DNA of 64,000 bases from Flavobacterium sp. JAS (GTDB lineage: Bacteria > Bacteroidota > Bacteroidia > Flavobacteriales > Flavobacteriaceae). The DNA lies in assembly GCF_020991455.1 (NCBI RefSeq), contig NZ_JAJMOX010000005.1:124001-188000 (forward strand), written 5' to 3'. The stretch's first letter is position 1, and every line of letters starts with the position of its first letter. Of the stretch, positions 53,964 through 62,685 are shown piece after piece. Position numbers and translations under genes: made by a program. The notes under the pieces were generated by a model. That model ran no database searches. It saw only the letters and a program-made list of their open reading frames with translations, and was not told the origin of the DNA.

Positions 53964-55508
53964 ATGGCTAACCATCAAAAAGATTTCTTATTTGTATTAA
54001 TAAAATCACTTTCTAAATCCGAAAAAAGACAGTTTAAAATTTTTGCAAGCCGTTTAGAAACCAGTTCTAACACAAAATTTATTGAATTGTTTAATATTTT
54101 AGACAAGTCTGAAAACTATGATGAAAAGCCGATTTTAAAAAGCGGAATCATCAAGAAAGTTCAGTTATCTAACTTAAAATCATACTTATACAAACAAATT
54201 CTAGTTAGTATTCGATTAAATATTCCCAGCCAGAATATTCGATATCAATTGCGCGAACAAATAGATTTTGCCGTTATTCTATATAATAAAGGATTGTACA
54301 AACAGAGTTTGAAAATTCTGGATAAAACAAAAATCATTGCGCTTGAAAATGATGAAAAATATATGGCGTACGAGATTGTAGAGTTCGAAAAACTTATCGA
54401 ATCGCAATATATTACCCGAAGTATTCAAGGTCGCGCCGATGAATTAGTAATTCAGGCAAAGGAATTGAATTACAGAAATACTATTTCAAGTAAATTATCG
54501 AATTTATCGCTTCAGTTATACGGAATCATGTTAAAAACGGGTTACGTAAAAAGTGATGAAGAATATAAATATATCGACGATTATTTCAATAAACATATAT
54601 CTAAATTAGACGAAAGTAAATTTGGTTTCCGCGAGAAATACTGGTTTTACAATGCCAATTTATGGAGAAGCTTCCTAGTTCAAGACTTTTTGGCGAGTTA
54701 TAAATATGCCTATAAATGGGTTCGATTGTTCTATGATAACCCGAATATGATCATTCAGAATCCTGTGTTTTTCTTAAAAGGAAATCATTACTTTTTGGAG
54801 TCTTTATATATGTTGAAATACAAATCGAATTTCAAGAAGTATTTGACGCTTTTAGAGGAAACTATCGAAGATCCTAAATTTCCGGTAAACGATAACATTG
54901 CATCGCTATCATTTCTATACGTTTACAACAATAAGCTGAATTTACATATTCTGGAAGGTACTTTTGCCGAAAGCGAATATTTGATTCCTGAGATTCTGGA
55001 GAAGATAAAATTACACAGCGAACATCTTGATGAACATCACGAGATGTTGTTCTATTATAAAATTGCTTCTATTTATTTTGGAAATGAAAAGTACAATGAA
55101 TGTATTTCTTATTTAGATAAAATCATAAACAACAAGAACTTAAGCATGCGCGAAGATTTAATGTGCTTTGCGAGACTTTTGTCATTGATTGCACATTATG
55201 AGTTAGGAAAAGATTATTACTTAGAAAATCATCTTAAAAACACGTATAAGTTTCTAATTAAAATGAATGACTTACACGAAGTTCAAAAGGAAATTATTAA
55301 GTTCTTAAGAAACCTGAATAACCTCTATCCTGCCGATATCAAAAAGGAATTCATAAAAATGCACGCTCGTTTCGTTGAACTTGAAAAGAATACTTACGAG
55401 AAAAGAGCTTTCCTATATCTGGATATTATTTCATGGCTCGAAAGTAAAATCGAAAACCGCAAAATTGCTGATATTATAAAGGAAAAAGCAAAATTGAATA
55501 GCCGATAG
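53964..55508 (+). CDS. Helical-repeat (TPR-like) protein of unknown function
   Basis: A 514-residue soluble protein made almost entirely of helices with TPR-like pairs (for example YKQSLKILDKTKIIALENDE and YNECISYLDKIINNKNLSMR). It starts MANHQKDFLFVLIKSLSKSE KRQFKIF (two pieces), which looks like a small helical domain. No catalytic motif is visible; similar long proteins occur across Bacteroidetes without assigned function. It is divergent from leuA over a 150-base spacer and ends in a terminator. Confidence 0.78.
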   Translation: MANHQKDFLFVLIKSLSKSEKRQFKIFASRLETSSNTKFIELFNILDKSENYDEKPILKSGIIKKVQLSNLKSYLYKQILVSIRLNIPSQNIRYQLREQIDFAVILYNKGLYKQSLKILDKTKIIALENDEKYMAYEIVEFEKLIESQYITRSIQGRADELVIQAKELNYRNTISSKLSNLSLQLYGIMLKTGYVKSDEEYKYIDDYFNKHISKLDESKFGFREKYWFYNANLWRSFLVQDFLASYKYAYKWVRLFYDNPNMIIQNPVFFLKGNHYFLESLYMLKYKSNFKKYLTLLEETIEDPKFPVNDNIASLSFLYVYNNKLNLHILEGTFAESEYLIPEILEKIKLHSEHLDEHHEMLFYYKIASIYFGNEKYNECISYLDKIINNKNLSMREDLMCFARLLSLIAHYELGKDYYLENHLKNTYKFLIKMNDLHEVQKEIIKFLRNLNNLYPADIKKEFIKMHARFVELEKNTYEKRAFLYLDIISWLESKIENRKIADIIKEKAKLNSR

Positions 55509-55548
55509 AAAGTGAAATTCCAATTCTTTTAAATTCCAAATTCCAATG

Positions 55549-55584
55549 AAAAAGGTCTAAAAACTATGTTTTTAGACCTTTTTT
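55549..55584 (+). terminator. Terminator of the TPR-like gene
   Basis: AAAAAGGTCTAAAAAC and TTTTTAGACCTTTTTT pair around TATG, 40 bases past the stop at 55508. A family A repeat (AAATTCCAAATTCCAAT, about 55514-55547) lies between stop and terminator. Confidence 0.9.
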
Positions 55585-55686
55585 GTCATTTCGACGTAAG
55601 GAGAAATCACACTAGAAACTCGACAAAGATTGGCGACTTTGCAGGCGGAATTACTAGTGTGATTTCTCCTTACGTCGAAATGACAA
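55583..55686. repeat. Inverted repeat element with 33-base perfect arms
   Basis: Arms 55583-55615 and 55654-55686, starting TTGTCATTTCGACGTAAGG. The 38-base centre is non-palindromic. A related element, same outer sequence TTGTCATTTCGA but different inner arms, lies at 58919-59022. Confidence 0.92.
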
Positions 55687-55700
55687 GATTGTCTACAAAC

Positions 55701-55739
55701 AGTAAACCCGACAGGTTTTTAAAACCTGTCGGGTTTACT
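55701..55739. repeat. Perfect 19-base inverted repeat
   Basis: AGTAAACCCGACAGGTTTT and its exact complement around one T. It lies just after the larger element and 47 bases beyond the 3' end of the small peptide gene, so it may end that transcript too. Confidence 0.9.
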
Positions 55740-55785
55740 TTTAGGAACGAAATTGTGAGTTTGATTCTTCGTTCCTCTGAATATT

Positions 55786-55992
55786 TTATCTGCAATAACA
55801 ACAAGTAGAAGTTCCTTCTAGACAAACATCTCCTCTACCTGGTGTATTTGAAAGAATTCCTCCAGCTGGACCACATAATCTATCACACAAACCAATTGTT
55901 GGGTTTACGTATGGAAGTAGGCCTCCAAAAATATTTTTTTGAGCATTTTTACTTAAGATTTCAACATTTTTTAGGTTTTTTAAATTTTTCAT
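55786..55992 (-). CDS. Double-glycine leader peptide, six-cysteine bacteriocin-like precursor
   Basis: A 68-residue peptide. Residues 1-24 (MKNLKNLKNVEILSKNAQKN IFGG, two pieces) form a leader ending in Gly-Gly, the cut site of PCAT-type peptidase-transporters; similar leaders occur in Bacteroidetes bacteriocin-like and RiPP precursors. The 44-residue core has six Cys (36, 40, 57, 64, 65, 67), including CxxxC and CCxC, and many Gly and Pro. No transporter, modification enzyme or immunity gene is within reach, so export must use a distant system. Disulphide bonding or modification is unknown. Confidence 0.75.
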   Translation of the reverse strand: MKNLKNLKNVEILSKNAQKNIFGGLLPYVNPTIGLCDRLCGPAGGILSNTPGRGDVCLEGTSTCCYCR

Positions 55993-56166
55993 AAATAGTT
56001 TTATTTGATTTGTTTCCTACTCTATTAGCTTTTCAGATTACGCTTTATTAATTCATTTTCAGATTAATACAATCTAAAGTAGAAAAATAAAACGGTAATA
56101 TTCGTACAAATCACAACAATTAACATTATGAAGAAATACCAAATTCCAAATGGTTTGCGTCCCAAC

Positions 56167-56195
56167 CTTTGCCAAAGTTTAAAACTTTGACAAAG
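56167..56195. repeat. Inverted repeat, second copy of the CTTTGTCAAAGTTT family
   Basis: CTTTGCCAAAGTTT and AAACTTTGACAAAG around one base, one mismatch. Matches the element at 21553-21585. The other spacer sequence 55993-56218 shows no gene. Confidence 0.8.
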
Positions 56196-56218
56196 ATCTT
56201 TGCGTAACGTTATCGAAA

Positions 56219-56267
56219 TAAAAAAATCCCAAACTCCAGTTAAGAATTGGAATTTGGGATTTTTTTA
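56219..56267. terminator. Terminator of the M1-type peptidase gene
   Basis: AAAAATCCCAAACTCCA and TGGAATTTGGGATTTTTTT pair with one mismatch around GTTAAGAAT. It lies 22 bases past the stop at 56289 and contains a family A repeat. Confidence 0.85.
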
Positions 56268-56288
56268 TTGGAATTTTATTTTAAACTT

Positions 56289-57944
56289 TTACTCCACAAT
56301 ATTAGAAGTAGTTACGTAAAAATCTTTATCAACTTCAAACTTTCTATCTTCGTTAGTTGTTTTTTCAGACTGCCATTCTGTTGTTGGTTTCAACCATGTT
56401 TTAACACCATTAATTTTTACTCTAACCGGCATATCAAACTTGGCAACACAATTTGTCCAATGATATCCAAAAGAACCATTTTTGAACATATATTCAAAAA
56501 CCGGAATTTGTGTTGTAGTCAGATATTGCGTAAAAACTCTGTTGAAATTAATTCCTGATTGCGTATTGATATAATCCTGAATCTGTTTACCTGTAACCGT
56601 TTGATGATAAAAAGTACTGTTTAAACCTCTTAAAATCGATTTCCATTTTGCATCATCATTAATAATCTGACGGATCATGTGCAGCATATTTGCGCCTTTT
56701 GGATACATATCGCCTGATCCTTCATTGTTTACATCATAATGTCCAATAATTGGCTTATCATTATCAATGTTTTTTCTGCAACCAATTACATATTCTGCCG
56801 CAGCATCTTTTCCGTAGTAATATTCAATAAAAAGACTTTCAGAATAGTTGGTAAAACTCTCGTGAACCCACATATCCGCAATATCTTTATACGTAATATT
56901 ATTGGCAAACCATTCGTGTCCAGACTCATGAATAATAATAAAATCAAATTTTAATCCCCAACCTGTTCCGCTTAAATCAGTTCCTTTGTAACCCATTTTA
57001 AAGTCGTTACCGTAAGTTACGCTGCTTTGGTGTTCCATACCTAAATATGGTGCCTCAACCAGTTTATAACTATCTTCATAGAACGGATAAGGCCCAAACC
57101 AATTCTCAAACGCTTTCAACATTCTTGGCACATCTTTAAAATGCTCTTTAGCAATAGCCAGATTATCTCTTAAAACATAGTAACTACAATCTAAATTACC
57201 TTTTTCGCCCTTATATTTCTCTGAGAAATTAACATAATCACCAATATTGATATTTACACCATAATTATTAATTGGGTTAGAAACGTACCAATTGAAGGTT
57301 TTAGTACCGTCTTTTTCTTTTTTAACGCTTTTTAATCTACCATTTGAAACATCTGTCAGATCGCCGGGAACATTCACGCTGATCAGCATATTTTCAACTT
57401 CATCATACATATGATCTTTGTTTGGCCACCAAACGCTGGCACCTAAACCCTGACAAGATGAAGCTATAAAGTCTTTTCCGTTTTTATCTTTTTTCCAGGT
57501 AATTCCACCATCCCATGGCGGACGAACTGCTTCTTTTGGTTTTCCTCCAAAAGAAATTACAATCTCTTTTGTTTCTCCAACTTTCTGTGCAGCCGTTAAT
57601 TGAATAAAAAAAGCATTTCCGTCTCTTTCAAATTTCAATTCTTTTCCGTCCTGAGTTACTTTGTAAATCTGCATTGGTTGCTGCAAATCAATCTGCATTT
57701 TGTTATTCTCAGTCAAAACTGTATAACGAACAGTGTTAGAACCCGTAATAGTTTTTTCTTTCGGATTTACTTTTATATCTAAATGATAATATTTTAAATC
57801 CCACCAGGCACGCTCTTTAGTAATGCTTCCGCGTAAAGTGTCCTGATGTGTAAAAACCGTTTCAGACTTATTAAGAAGTCCTTGCGCATTGGCTGTAAAA
57901 CCAACTAAAAAGGCGATAAAAGCGCCACCAAAGTATTTTTTCAT
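56289..57944 (-). CDS. M1-family metallopeptidase, exported
   Basis: A 551-residue protein with a signal peptide (MKKYFGGAFIAFLVGFTANA). Zinc ligands are HESGHEWF (339-343) and Glu 362 in WVHESFTNYSES, the M1 spacing. The aminopeptidase motif upstream reads YLGMEHQSSV (302-305), GMEH instead of the common GxMEN. The N-terminal beta domain begins AWWDLKYYHLDIKVNPKEKT. Shorter than four-domain aminopeptidases, it lacks the large C-terminal helical domain, as in many Bacteroidetes homologues. It probably acts in the periplasm or outside the cell. Confidence 0.92.
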   Translation of the reverse strand: MKKYFGGAFIAFLVGFTANAQGLLNKSETVFTHQDTLRGSITKERAWWDLKYYHLDIKVNPKEKTITGSNTVRYTVLTENNKMQIDLQQPMQIYKVTQDGKELKFERDGNAFFIQLTAAQKVGETKEIVISFGGKPKEAVRPPWDGGITWKKDKNGKDFIASSCQGLGASVWWPNKDHMYDEVENMLISVNVPGDLTDVSNGRLKSVKKEKDGTKTFNWYVSNPINNYGVNINIGDYVNFSEKYKGEKGNLDCSYYVLRDNLAIAKEHFKDVPRMLKAFENWFGPYPFYEDSYKLVEAPYLGMEHQSSVTYGNDFKMGYKGTDLSGTGWGLKFDFIIIHESGHEWFANNITYKDIADMWVHESFTNYSESLFIEYYYGKDAAAEYVIGCRKNIDNDKPIIGHYDVNNEGSGDMYPKGANMLHMIRQIINDDAKWKSILRGLNSTFYHQTVTGKQIQDYINTQSGINFNRVFTQYLTTTQIPVFEYMFKNGSFGYHWTNCVAKFDMPVRVKINGVKTWLKPTTEWQSEKTTNEDRKFEVDKDFYVTTSNIVE

Positions 57945-58113
57945 TATTTATAAATTTGGAATAAATAGTATGTTTTAAATAAATGTGATCGTCAACAAAT
58001 GTAAACATTCATAACAAATTTATAAGGATTTTGTGATTTCTATTCAAAAAAAACCGTGTTAAAATCCATTATTCTTACTAAATTTAGCCGTTACGAATCT
58101 TTATAACTTTTGT

Positions 58114-58812
58114 ATGAAATTTATTAAGAATGCTTTGATTTCATTTCTGATGTGCTCGATAACAGGCTTTTCACAAACTATTCCGATTCATAAAACAACC
58201 GAAAAAATACGTATTGATGGAGATTTAACCGATTGGAAAACACCTTTTTTAGGCCCTTTTGTTATTCATGATTCAGGTAAAAAAGCCACACAAAATACAA
58301 TGGTTTCACTTTCGTGGAATGATAAAAATCTATATATCGCCTATAAATCGGTTGATTCTAAAATAGTAGGTTCTTCACAAAAAAAGGATTCCCAAATTTT
58401 CAATTCAGATGATTTAGTAGAGATTTTTATAGATCCTGATGGCAACGGTCAAAATTATGTTGAAATTGGAGTAAATGCATTTTCATCCAATTATGATATG
58501 TTACTTAAATGTATTTCTCCTTTATGTGGTGGTTGGAATACTTCGATGGCATTTAATATTACAGGAATGGAAGCGCAAAGCAAAATAACGCCAAAAGGTT
58601 ATAATACCGAAATTAAGATTCCGTTTTCGAGTTTACAAACCATCAAAAATGGTAATTTCACCAAACCAAAAGTTGGTACAAAATGGAGAGGAAATACCTT
58701 TAGAATTGATTACGGTAACACAACCGAATACCTTGCGCTACAATCCTATAAAAGCGGAAGATTTGGTTTTCATCAACCGAATCAATTTGCTGTTTTTGAG
58801 TTTGTGGAGTAA
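58114..58812 (+). CDS. CBM9-like exported protein
   Basis: A 232-residue protein with a signal peptide (MKFIKNALISFLMCSITGFS). The mature part is a family-9 carbohydrate-binding-like domain: IRIDGDLTDWKTPFLGPFVI, WNDKNLYIAYKSVDSK, SDDLVEIFIDPDGNGQNYVE. It stands alone, not attached to a glycosidase. Such single domains occur widely in Bacteroidetes, and sugar binding is not proven. It is divergent from the M1-type peptidase gene and is followed by a palindromic repeat. Confidence 0.82.
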   Translation: MKFIKNALISFLMCSITGFSQTIPIHKTTEKIRIDGDLTDWKTPFLGPFVIHDSGKKATQNTMVSLSWNDKNLYIAYKSVDSKIVGSSQKKDSQIFNSDDLVEIFIDPDGNGQNYVEIGVNAFSSNYDMLLKCISPLCGGWNTSMAFNITGMEAQSKITPKGYNTEIKIPFSSLQTIKNGNFTKPKVGTKWRGNTFRIDYGNTTEYLALQSYKSGRFGFHQPNQFAVFEFVE

Positions 58813-58918
58813 AGAGTTTAATCGTTTATTTGGTAAATTGTTTAACCAAATTTGGTTGTTTTGTCAATTTCGACGAATGAGAAATCACACTCGAAACTCT
58901 ACAATGTGACCGCAGTAT

Positions 58919-59022
58919 TTGTCATTTCGAGGGTCGAGAAATCTTCGTGAGCAGCTCAACAAAGATTAACGACATTCTGAGTGGGGTTTCTTGCGAAGAT
59001 TTCTCGTTTCTCGAAATGACAA
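58919..59022. repeat. Inverted repeat element, second TTGTCATTTCGA copy
   Basis: Arms about 29 bases: 58919-58947 (TTGTCATTTCGAGGGTCGAG...) and 58994-59022, two mismatches or so. A partial further copy of the TTTCGACGAATGAGAAATCA type lies at 58867-58890. It ends 20 bases before the hisIE stop. Confidence 0.85.
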
Positions 59023-59041
59023 GATTGGGTTAAGATTGAGA

Positions 59042-59638
59042 TTACTTCTGACGCTTCTTCAAAACATCTACAACATCATTCAACTGAAAACCTTTAGCCT
59101 GAAGTAAAATCAAATAATGAAATAACAAATCAGCGCTTTCACTTAAGAATAAATCATCGTTGTTGTCTTTGGCTTCAATTACCACTTCTACAGCTTCTTC
59201 ACCTACTTTTTGAGCAATTTTATTGATTCCTTTTTCGAATAGCGAAGCGACATAACTTTTCTCAGAATCGGCATTTTCTCTTCTGGTTTTTATCGTGTTT
59301 TCCAGAGCAGAAATAAAGCCATAATTTTCCTTATTTTCTTCTTGCCAACAAGTATCAGCTCCCGTATGGCAAGTTGGCCCAACTGGTTTTGCCTGAATTA
59401 AAAGTGTATCGCCATCACAATCATTTTTAATGCTTACAAGATTCAAAAAGTTGCCACTCTCCTCGCCTTTTGTCCAAAGTCTTTGTTTTGAACGGCTGAA
59501 AAAAGTAACCTTTTGTGTTTCAATTGTTTTCTGTAAAGATTCTTCGTTCATATAACCCAACATCAAAACATTTTTTGTTTCTGAATCCTGAATTATTGCC
59601 GGAATCAATCCGTGTGCGCTTTTTATATCTATGTCCAT
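59042..59638 (-). CDS. hisIE: Phosphoribosyl-AMP cyclohydrolase / phosphoribosyl-ATP diphosphatase
   Basis: A 198-residue bifunctional enzyme for steps two and three of histidine synthesis. The HisI half (1-about 105) has MLGYMNEESLQKTIETQKVT FFSRSKQRLWTKGEESGNFL in two pieces, plus the metal Cys motif QAKPVGPTCHTGADTCW. The HisE half has SYVASLFEKGINKIAQKVGE EAVEVVIEAK and a helix bundle. Last his gene in the window; 106 bases separate it from hisF. Confidence 0.95.
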   Translation of the reverse strand: MDIDIKSAHGLIPAIIQDSETKNVLMLGYMNEESLQKTIETQKVTFFSRSKQRLWTKGEESGNFLNLVSIKNDCDGDTLLIQAKPVGPTCHTGADTCWQEENKENYGFISALENTIKTRRENADSEKSYVASLFEKGINKIAQKVGEEAVEVVIEAKDNNDDLFLSESADLLFHYLILLQAKGFQLNDVVDVLKKRQK

Positions 59639-59744
59639 GTTATTTTAGATTTTAGAGGTTAGATTTCTAAACTCTTTAATTATTTTATTTTTAGATTACA
59701 ATCTTTATTCTTGCTTCTTTCTTCTAAATTATAAAGTCTAGGTT

Positions 59745-60500
59745 CTAAAGCCTAACTTCAACCCCATTATCCCTAAGTTCTTCCTTCAAAGTTTTAATCT
59801 CAATTTCCTTAAAATGAAAAACGCTCGCAGCCAGGGCCGCATCAGCTTTTCCAACTTTAAAAGAATCTACAAAATGCTGAATATTTCCAGCACCACCCGA
59901 AGCAATAATAGGAATATTGATTAACTCTGATAGTTTCGCCAAAGCTTCGTTTGCAAAGCCATTTTTGGTTCCGTCATTATCCATCGAAGTGAATAATATT
60001 TCCCCAGCACCGCGTTCTGCAACTTCAACTGCCCAATCAAATAAATTTAATTCTGTTGGAACTTTTCCGCCTACTAAATGCACAATCCATTGTCCATTAA
60101 TTTGTTTGGCATCGATCGCAACAACAACACATTGGCTTCCGAATTTCTGAGCCAGATCATTAATCAACTGCGGATTTTTTACTGCCGATGAATTGATAGA
60201 AACTTTATCAGCTCCATTATTCAGCAGAATTTCGACATCTTCAACAGACGAAATTCCACCGCCAACCGTAAACGGAATATTGATTTTCTCCGCAACACTT
60301 CGCACCATATTGACCAACGTTTTACGACGTTCTTCAGTAGCCGAAATATCCAGAAAAACCAATTCATCAGCACCTTCAGCCGAATAAATTTCAGCCAATT
60401 CAACCGGATCTCCTGCGTCGCGCAAGTCAACAAAGTTAACTCCTTTGACAGTTCTTCCGTTTTTTATATCCAAACAAGGAATGATTCTTTTTGCTAACAT
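59745..60500 (-). CDS. hisF: Imidazole glycerol phosphate synthase, cyclase subunit
   Basis: A 251-residue TIM barrel making imidazole glycerol phosphate and AICAR, with ammonia from HisH. Catalytic Asp residues are Asp 11 ([15 protein letters not shown]) and Asp near 130 ([13 protein letters not shown]). Phosphate motifs are [10 protein letters not shown] and [11 protein letters not shown]. It lies downstream of a NIPSNAP-family gene that separates it from hisA. Confidence 0.95.
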   Translation of the reverse strand: MLAKRIIPCLDIKNGRTVKGVNFVDLRDAGDPVELAEIYSAEGADELVFLDISATEERRKTLVNMVRSVAEKINIPFTVGGGISSVEDVEILLNNGADKVSINSSAVKNPQLINDLAQKFGSQCVVVAIDAKQINGQWIVHLVGGKVPTELNLFDWAVEVAERGAGEILFTSMDNDGTKNGFANEALAKLSELINIPIIASGGAGNIQHFVDSFKVGKADAALAASVFHFKEIEIKTLKEELRDNGVEVRL

Positions 60501-60527
60501 TTTTTTAATGTGTCAATTTTTAATGTG

Positions 60528-60611
60528 TCAATTAGAAAATTTGATAATTAGATAATTTTGTGCGCAATCCAAAAAATTATCTAATTTTCTAATTGACTAA
60601 TTATCTAATTA
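60528..60611. repeat. Inverted pair of family B repeats
   Basis: GTCAATTAGAAAATTTG-type sequence (60528-60559) faces AAATTATCTAATTTTC and TAATTGACTAATTATC (60573-60606). The right copy ends 3 bases before the stop codon of the gene at 60614. Confidence 0.85.
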
Positions 60612-60613
60612 TT

Positions 60614-60925
60614 TTATTCAAATACCGGACTTAAAAAAGTTCTTTCGTAACTTATAATGCATCTTGTGTCTTCTGCAAGTTTAAAAGCTTCTACGCACTC
60701 TTTGTCGTCTTTTGAAAACATTTGTTTGCGATAATTTTCATAATCTGTTAAACTTGGAAAAGAAAACAATGCATAAGCAATATTATTTGCTCCTTCCGAA
60801 GGCATAAAATAACCATGATGCTGACCTCCCAAACGATTTACAATTTTAATCCATCTCTTACCGTAATCTTCAAAAACCTCTAATTGATAAGGATCTATAA
60901 TGTATTTTAAGTGACAAGTTATCAT
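60614..60925 (-). CDS. NIPSNAP-family protein within the his operon
   Basis: A 103-residue protein of the ferredoxin-like NIPSNAP family: MITCHLKYIIDPYQLEVFED YGKRWIKIVNRLGGQHHGYF in two pieces, then ANNIAYALFSFPSLTDYENY. Members are small dimeric barrel proteins without a generally known reaction. It is between hisA and hisF, same strand, with repeat-filled gaps of 112 and 113 bases. No histidine function is known for the family, so it probably inserted into the operon. Confidence 0.85.
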   Translation of the reverse strand: MITCHLKYIIDPYQLEVFEDYGKRWIKIVNRLGGQHHGYFMPSEGANNIAYALFSFPSLTDYENYRKQMFSKDDKECVEAFKLAEDTRCIISYERTFLSPVFE

Positions 60926-60956
60926 AATCTGTTGTTTAATGTGATGTTTTTTTAAT

Positions 60957-61050
60957 GTGCCAATTAGAAAATTTGATAATTAGATAATTAGATAATTTAA
61001 AACGCAACGCAGAGAATTATCTAATTGACTAATTATCTCATTTTCTAATT
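60957..61050. repeat. Inverted pair of family B repeats overlapping the hisA end
   Basis: CCAATTAGAAAATTTG and TAATTAGATAATTAG units (60960-60998) face GAATTATCTAATTGAC and TAATTATCTCATTTTC (61014-61045). The right copy runs into hisA and supplies its last codons and stop (TGA at 61038-61040). Confidence 0.85.
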
Positions 61051-61763
61051 ATATAATCCTCCAGTTGTTTTAAAGTTATTCTTCCTTCGTAAATTGCTTT
61101 TCCGATAATCGTTCCTTCACAGCCTAATTCGGCTAATTTTGGGAGTTCGCCAAACGTTGAAATTCCACCGGATGCGATTAATTTTACGCCAGTTGCTTCG
61201 GCTAAAATTTTCTTGTACAAATCAAAACTTGGACCTTGCAGCATTCCATCTTTTGCAATATCGGTACAAATAACATACTGAATTCCCTTAGTTTGATACT
61301 CTTGAATAAACGGAATCAAATCTTCGTCTGAATCTTCTAACCAACCTGAAACAGCAATTTTTTCCTCTTTAGCATCAGCGCCCAAAATAATTTTTTCTGA
61401 ACCATATTCTGAAATCCATTTTTCGAAAATTGCTCTATTTTTCACAGCAATACTTCCACCAGTAATCTGACTTGCACCGCTTTCAAAAGCAATTTTCAAA
61501 TCATCATCAGACTTTAATCCACCGCCAAAATCAATTTGCAAACTCGTTTGTGTGGCAATTTTTTCCAATATTTTATAATTGACAATCTTGCTCGATTTTG
61601 CGCCGTCAAGATCTACCAAATGCAAATACTCAATTCCGTGTGCTTCGAATGATTTCGCTACTTCAAGCGGATTCTCGTTGTAAATTATCTTAGTATCATA
61701 ATCACCTTTGGATAAACGAACACATTTTCCGTCAATGATATCTATAGCTGGTATTATTCTCAT
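61038..61763 (-). CDS. hisA: ProFAR isomerase
   Basis: A 241-residue TIM barrel isomerising ProFAR to PRFAR, the step before HisF/HisH. The motifs are [20 protein letters not shown] (Asp 8), [50 protein letters not shown] (second catalytic Asp) and [15 protein letters not shown]. Its C-terminal residues (YIIRK) and stop codon lie inside a family B repeat. 128 bases separate it from hisH. Confidence 0.95.
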   Translation of the reverse strand: MRIIPAIDIIDGKCVRLSKGDYDTKIIYNENPLEVAKSFEAHGIEYLHLVDLDGAKSSKIVNYKILEKIATQTSLQIDFGGGLKSDDDLKIAFESGASQITGGSIAVKNRAIFEKWISEYGSEKIILGADAKEEKIAVSGWLEDSDEDLIPFIQEYQTKGIQYVICTDIAKDGMLQGPSFDLYKKILAEATGVKLIASGGISTFGELPKLAELGCEGTIIGKAIYEGRITLKQLEDYIIRK

Positions 61764-61881
61764 TTATTTAAGTCTTAAAGTTTGAAAGTCTAAAGTCGTA
61801 AAGTCTTCATTTTTGATTGTCGATTAACGATTTTTGATTTCAGATTTTCTAAATTGATATTATAATTGATTTTTGATATTA

Positions 61882-61913
61882 CATTTGGAATTTAAAAAAT
61901 TGGAATTTTTAAA
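61882..61913. repeat. Family A repeat supplying the hisH C-terminus
   Basis: TTTGGAATTTAAAAAATTGG and AATTTTTAAA. On the hisH sense strand it encodes KIPIF and the TAA stop at 61892-61894. Confidence 0.85.
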
Positions 61914-62482
61914 AAATTCTCTAATATTTTCTCTCCAACAGCACCACTTTTTTCAGGATGAAACTGTGTCCCATAAAAATTATCTTTTTTTAAAGCTGAT
62001 GCGTATTCTAACTCGTAATCCGTAATAGCTATGGCTTCATCGCAATTTGGGGCGTAAAAACTATGTACCAAATACATGAATTCATTCTCTGAAATTCCCT
62101 TAAACAAATCCGATTTTAAACCATAAATCTGATTCCATCCCATTTGTGGTACTTTTACTTTTGGCGTGAATTTGATCACATCAACATCAAAGATCCCTAA
62201 ACCTTCTGTATTTCCTTCTTCTGTTGATTTACACATCAATTGCATTCCCAGGCAAATACCCAAAACAGGCTGTTTCAAATTCGGAATCAAACTATCTAAA
62301 CCGCTTTCACGAAGTTTAGCCATAGCCGAACTCGCCTCGCCTACGCCTGGAAAAATCACTTTATCAGCCGCCAGAATTTCTTCCGGATTATTACTCAAAA
62401 CAGCTTTAAAACCAAGTCTTTCAATCGCAAACATAATGCTCTGAATATTTCCTGCTCCGTAATTTATAATTATTATTTTCAT
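61892..62482 (-). CDS. hisH: Imidazole glycerol phosphate synthase, glutaminase subunit
   Basis: A 196-residue class I glutamine amidotransferase supplying ammonia to HisF. The oxyanion motif is VIFPGVGEASSAM, the nucleophile LGICLGMQLM (Cys about 79), and the His-Glu pair GTQFHPEKSG near 176. All are intact. The last five residues are encoded by a family A repeat. An unrelated SnoaL-like gene and a repeat block of 200 bases separate it from hisB. Confidence 0.95.
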   Translation of the reverse strand: MKIIIINYGAGNIQSIMFAIERLGFKAVLSNNPEEILAADKVIFPGVGEASSAMAKLRESGLDSLIPNLKQPVLGICLGMQLMCKSTEEGNTEGLGIFDVDVIKFTPKVKVPQMGWNQIYGLKSDLFKGISENEFMYLVHSFYAPNCDEAIAITDYELEYASALKKDNFYGTQFHPEKSGAVGEKILENFLKIPIF

Positions 62483-62517
62483 TTTTTTTGTTTATTTTGT
62501 TTCAGGTTTCAGGTTGC

Positions 62518-62680
62518 TTTCTTTTGAGCATAATTTTACCGCAAAGTTCGCAAAGTTTTTTCGCAAAGTGCACTAAAGAATAGCTTGGCGTTCATAGCGT
62601 ATCCCGATAGCTATCGGGATTGCGCACCTTACGGTTAAGTACACCAAGGGAAACTTGGAACTTTAAACTTGAAACAATTT
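62518..62680. repeat. Composite repeat block between hisH and the SnoaL-like gene
   Basis: Imperfect arms TTTTACCGCAAAGTTCGCAA (about 62531) and CCTTACGGTTAAGT (about 62628) surround the palindrome ATCCCGATAGCTATCGGGAT (62601-62620). Family C sequence (AAACTTGAAAC) lies at the right end, next to the stop at 62686. Confidence 0.8.
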
Positions 62681-62685
62681 TTATT

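Noticed and set aside
55583..55808. Plus-strand frame across the inverted repeats near 55600-55800
   Set aside because: It is made of repeat sequence and overlaps the small peptide gene's 3' end; no plausible protein features.
56129..56190. Short plus-strand frame starting MKKYQIPNGLRPN
   Set aside because: It runs into an inverted repeat, has no clear binding site and only about 20 codons.
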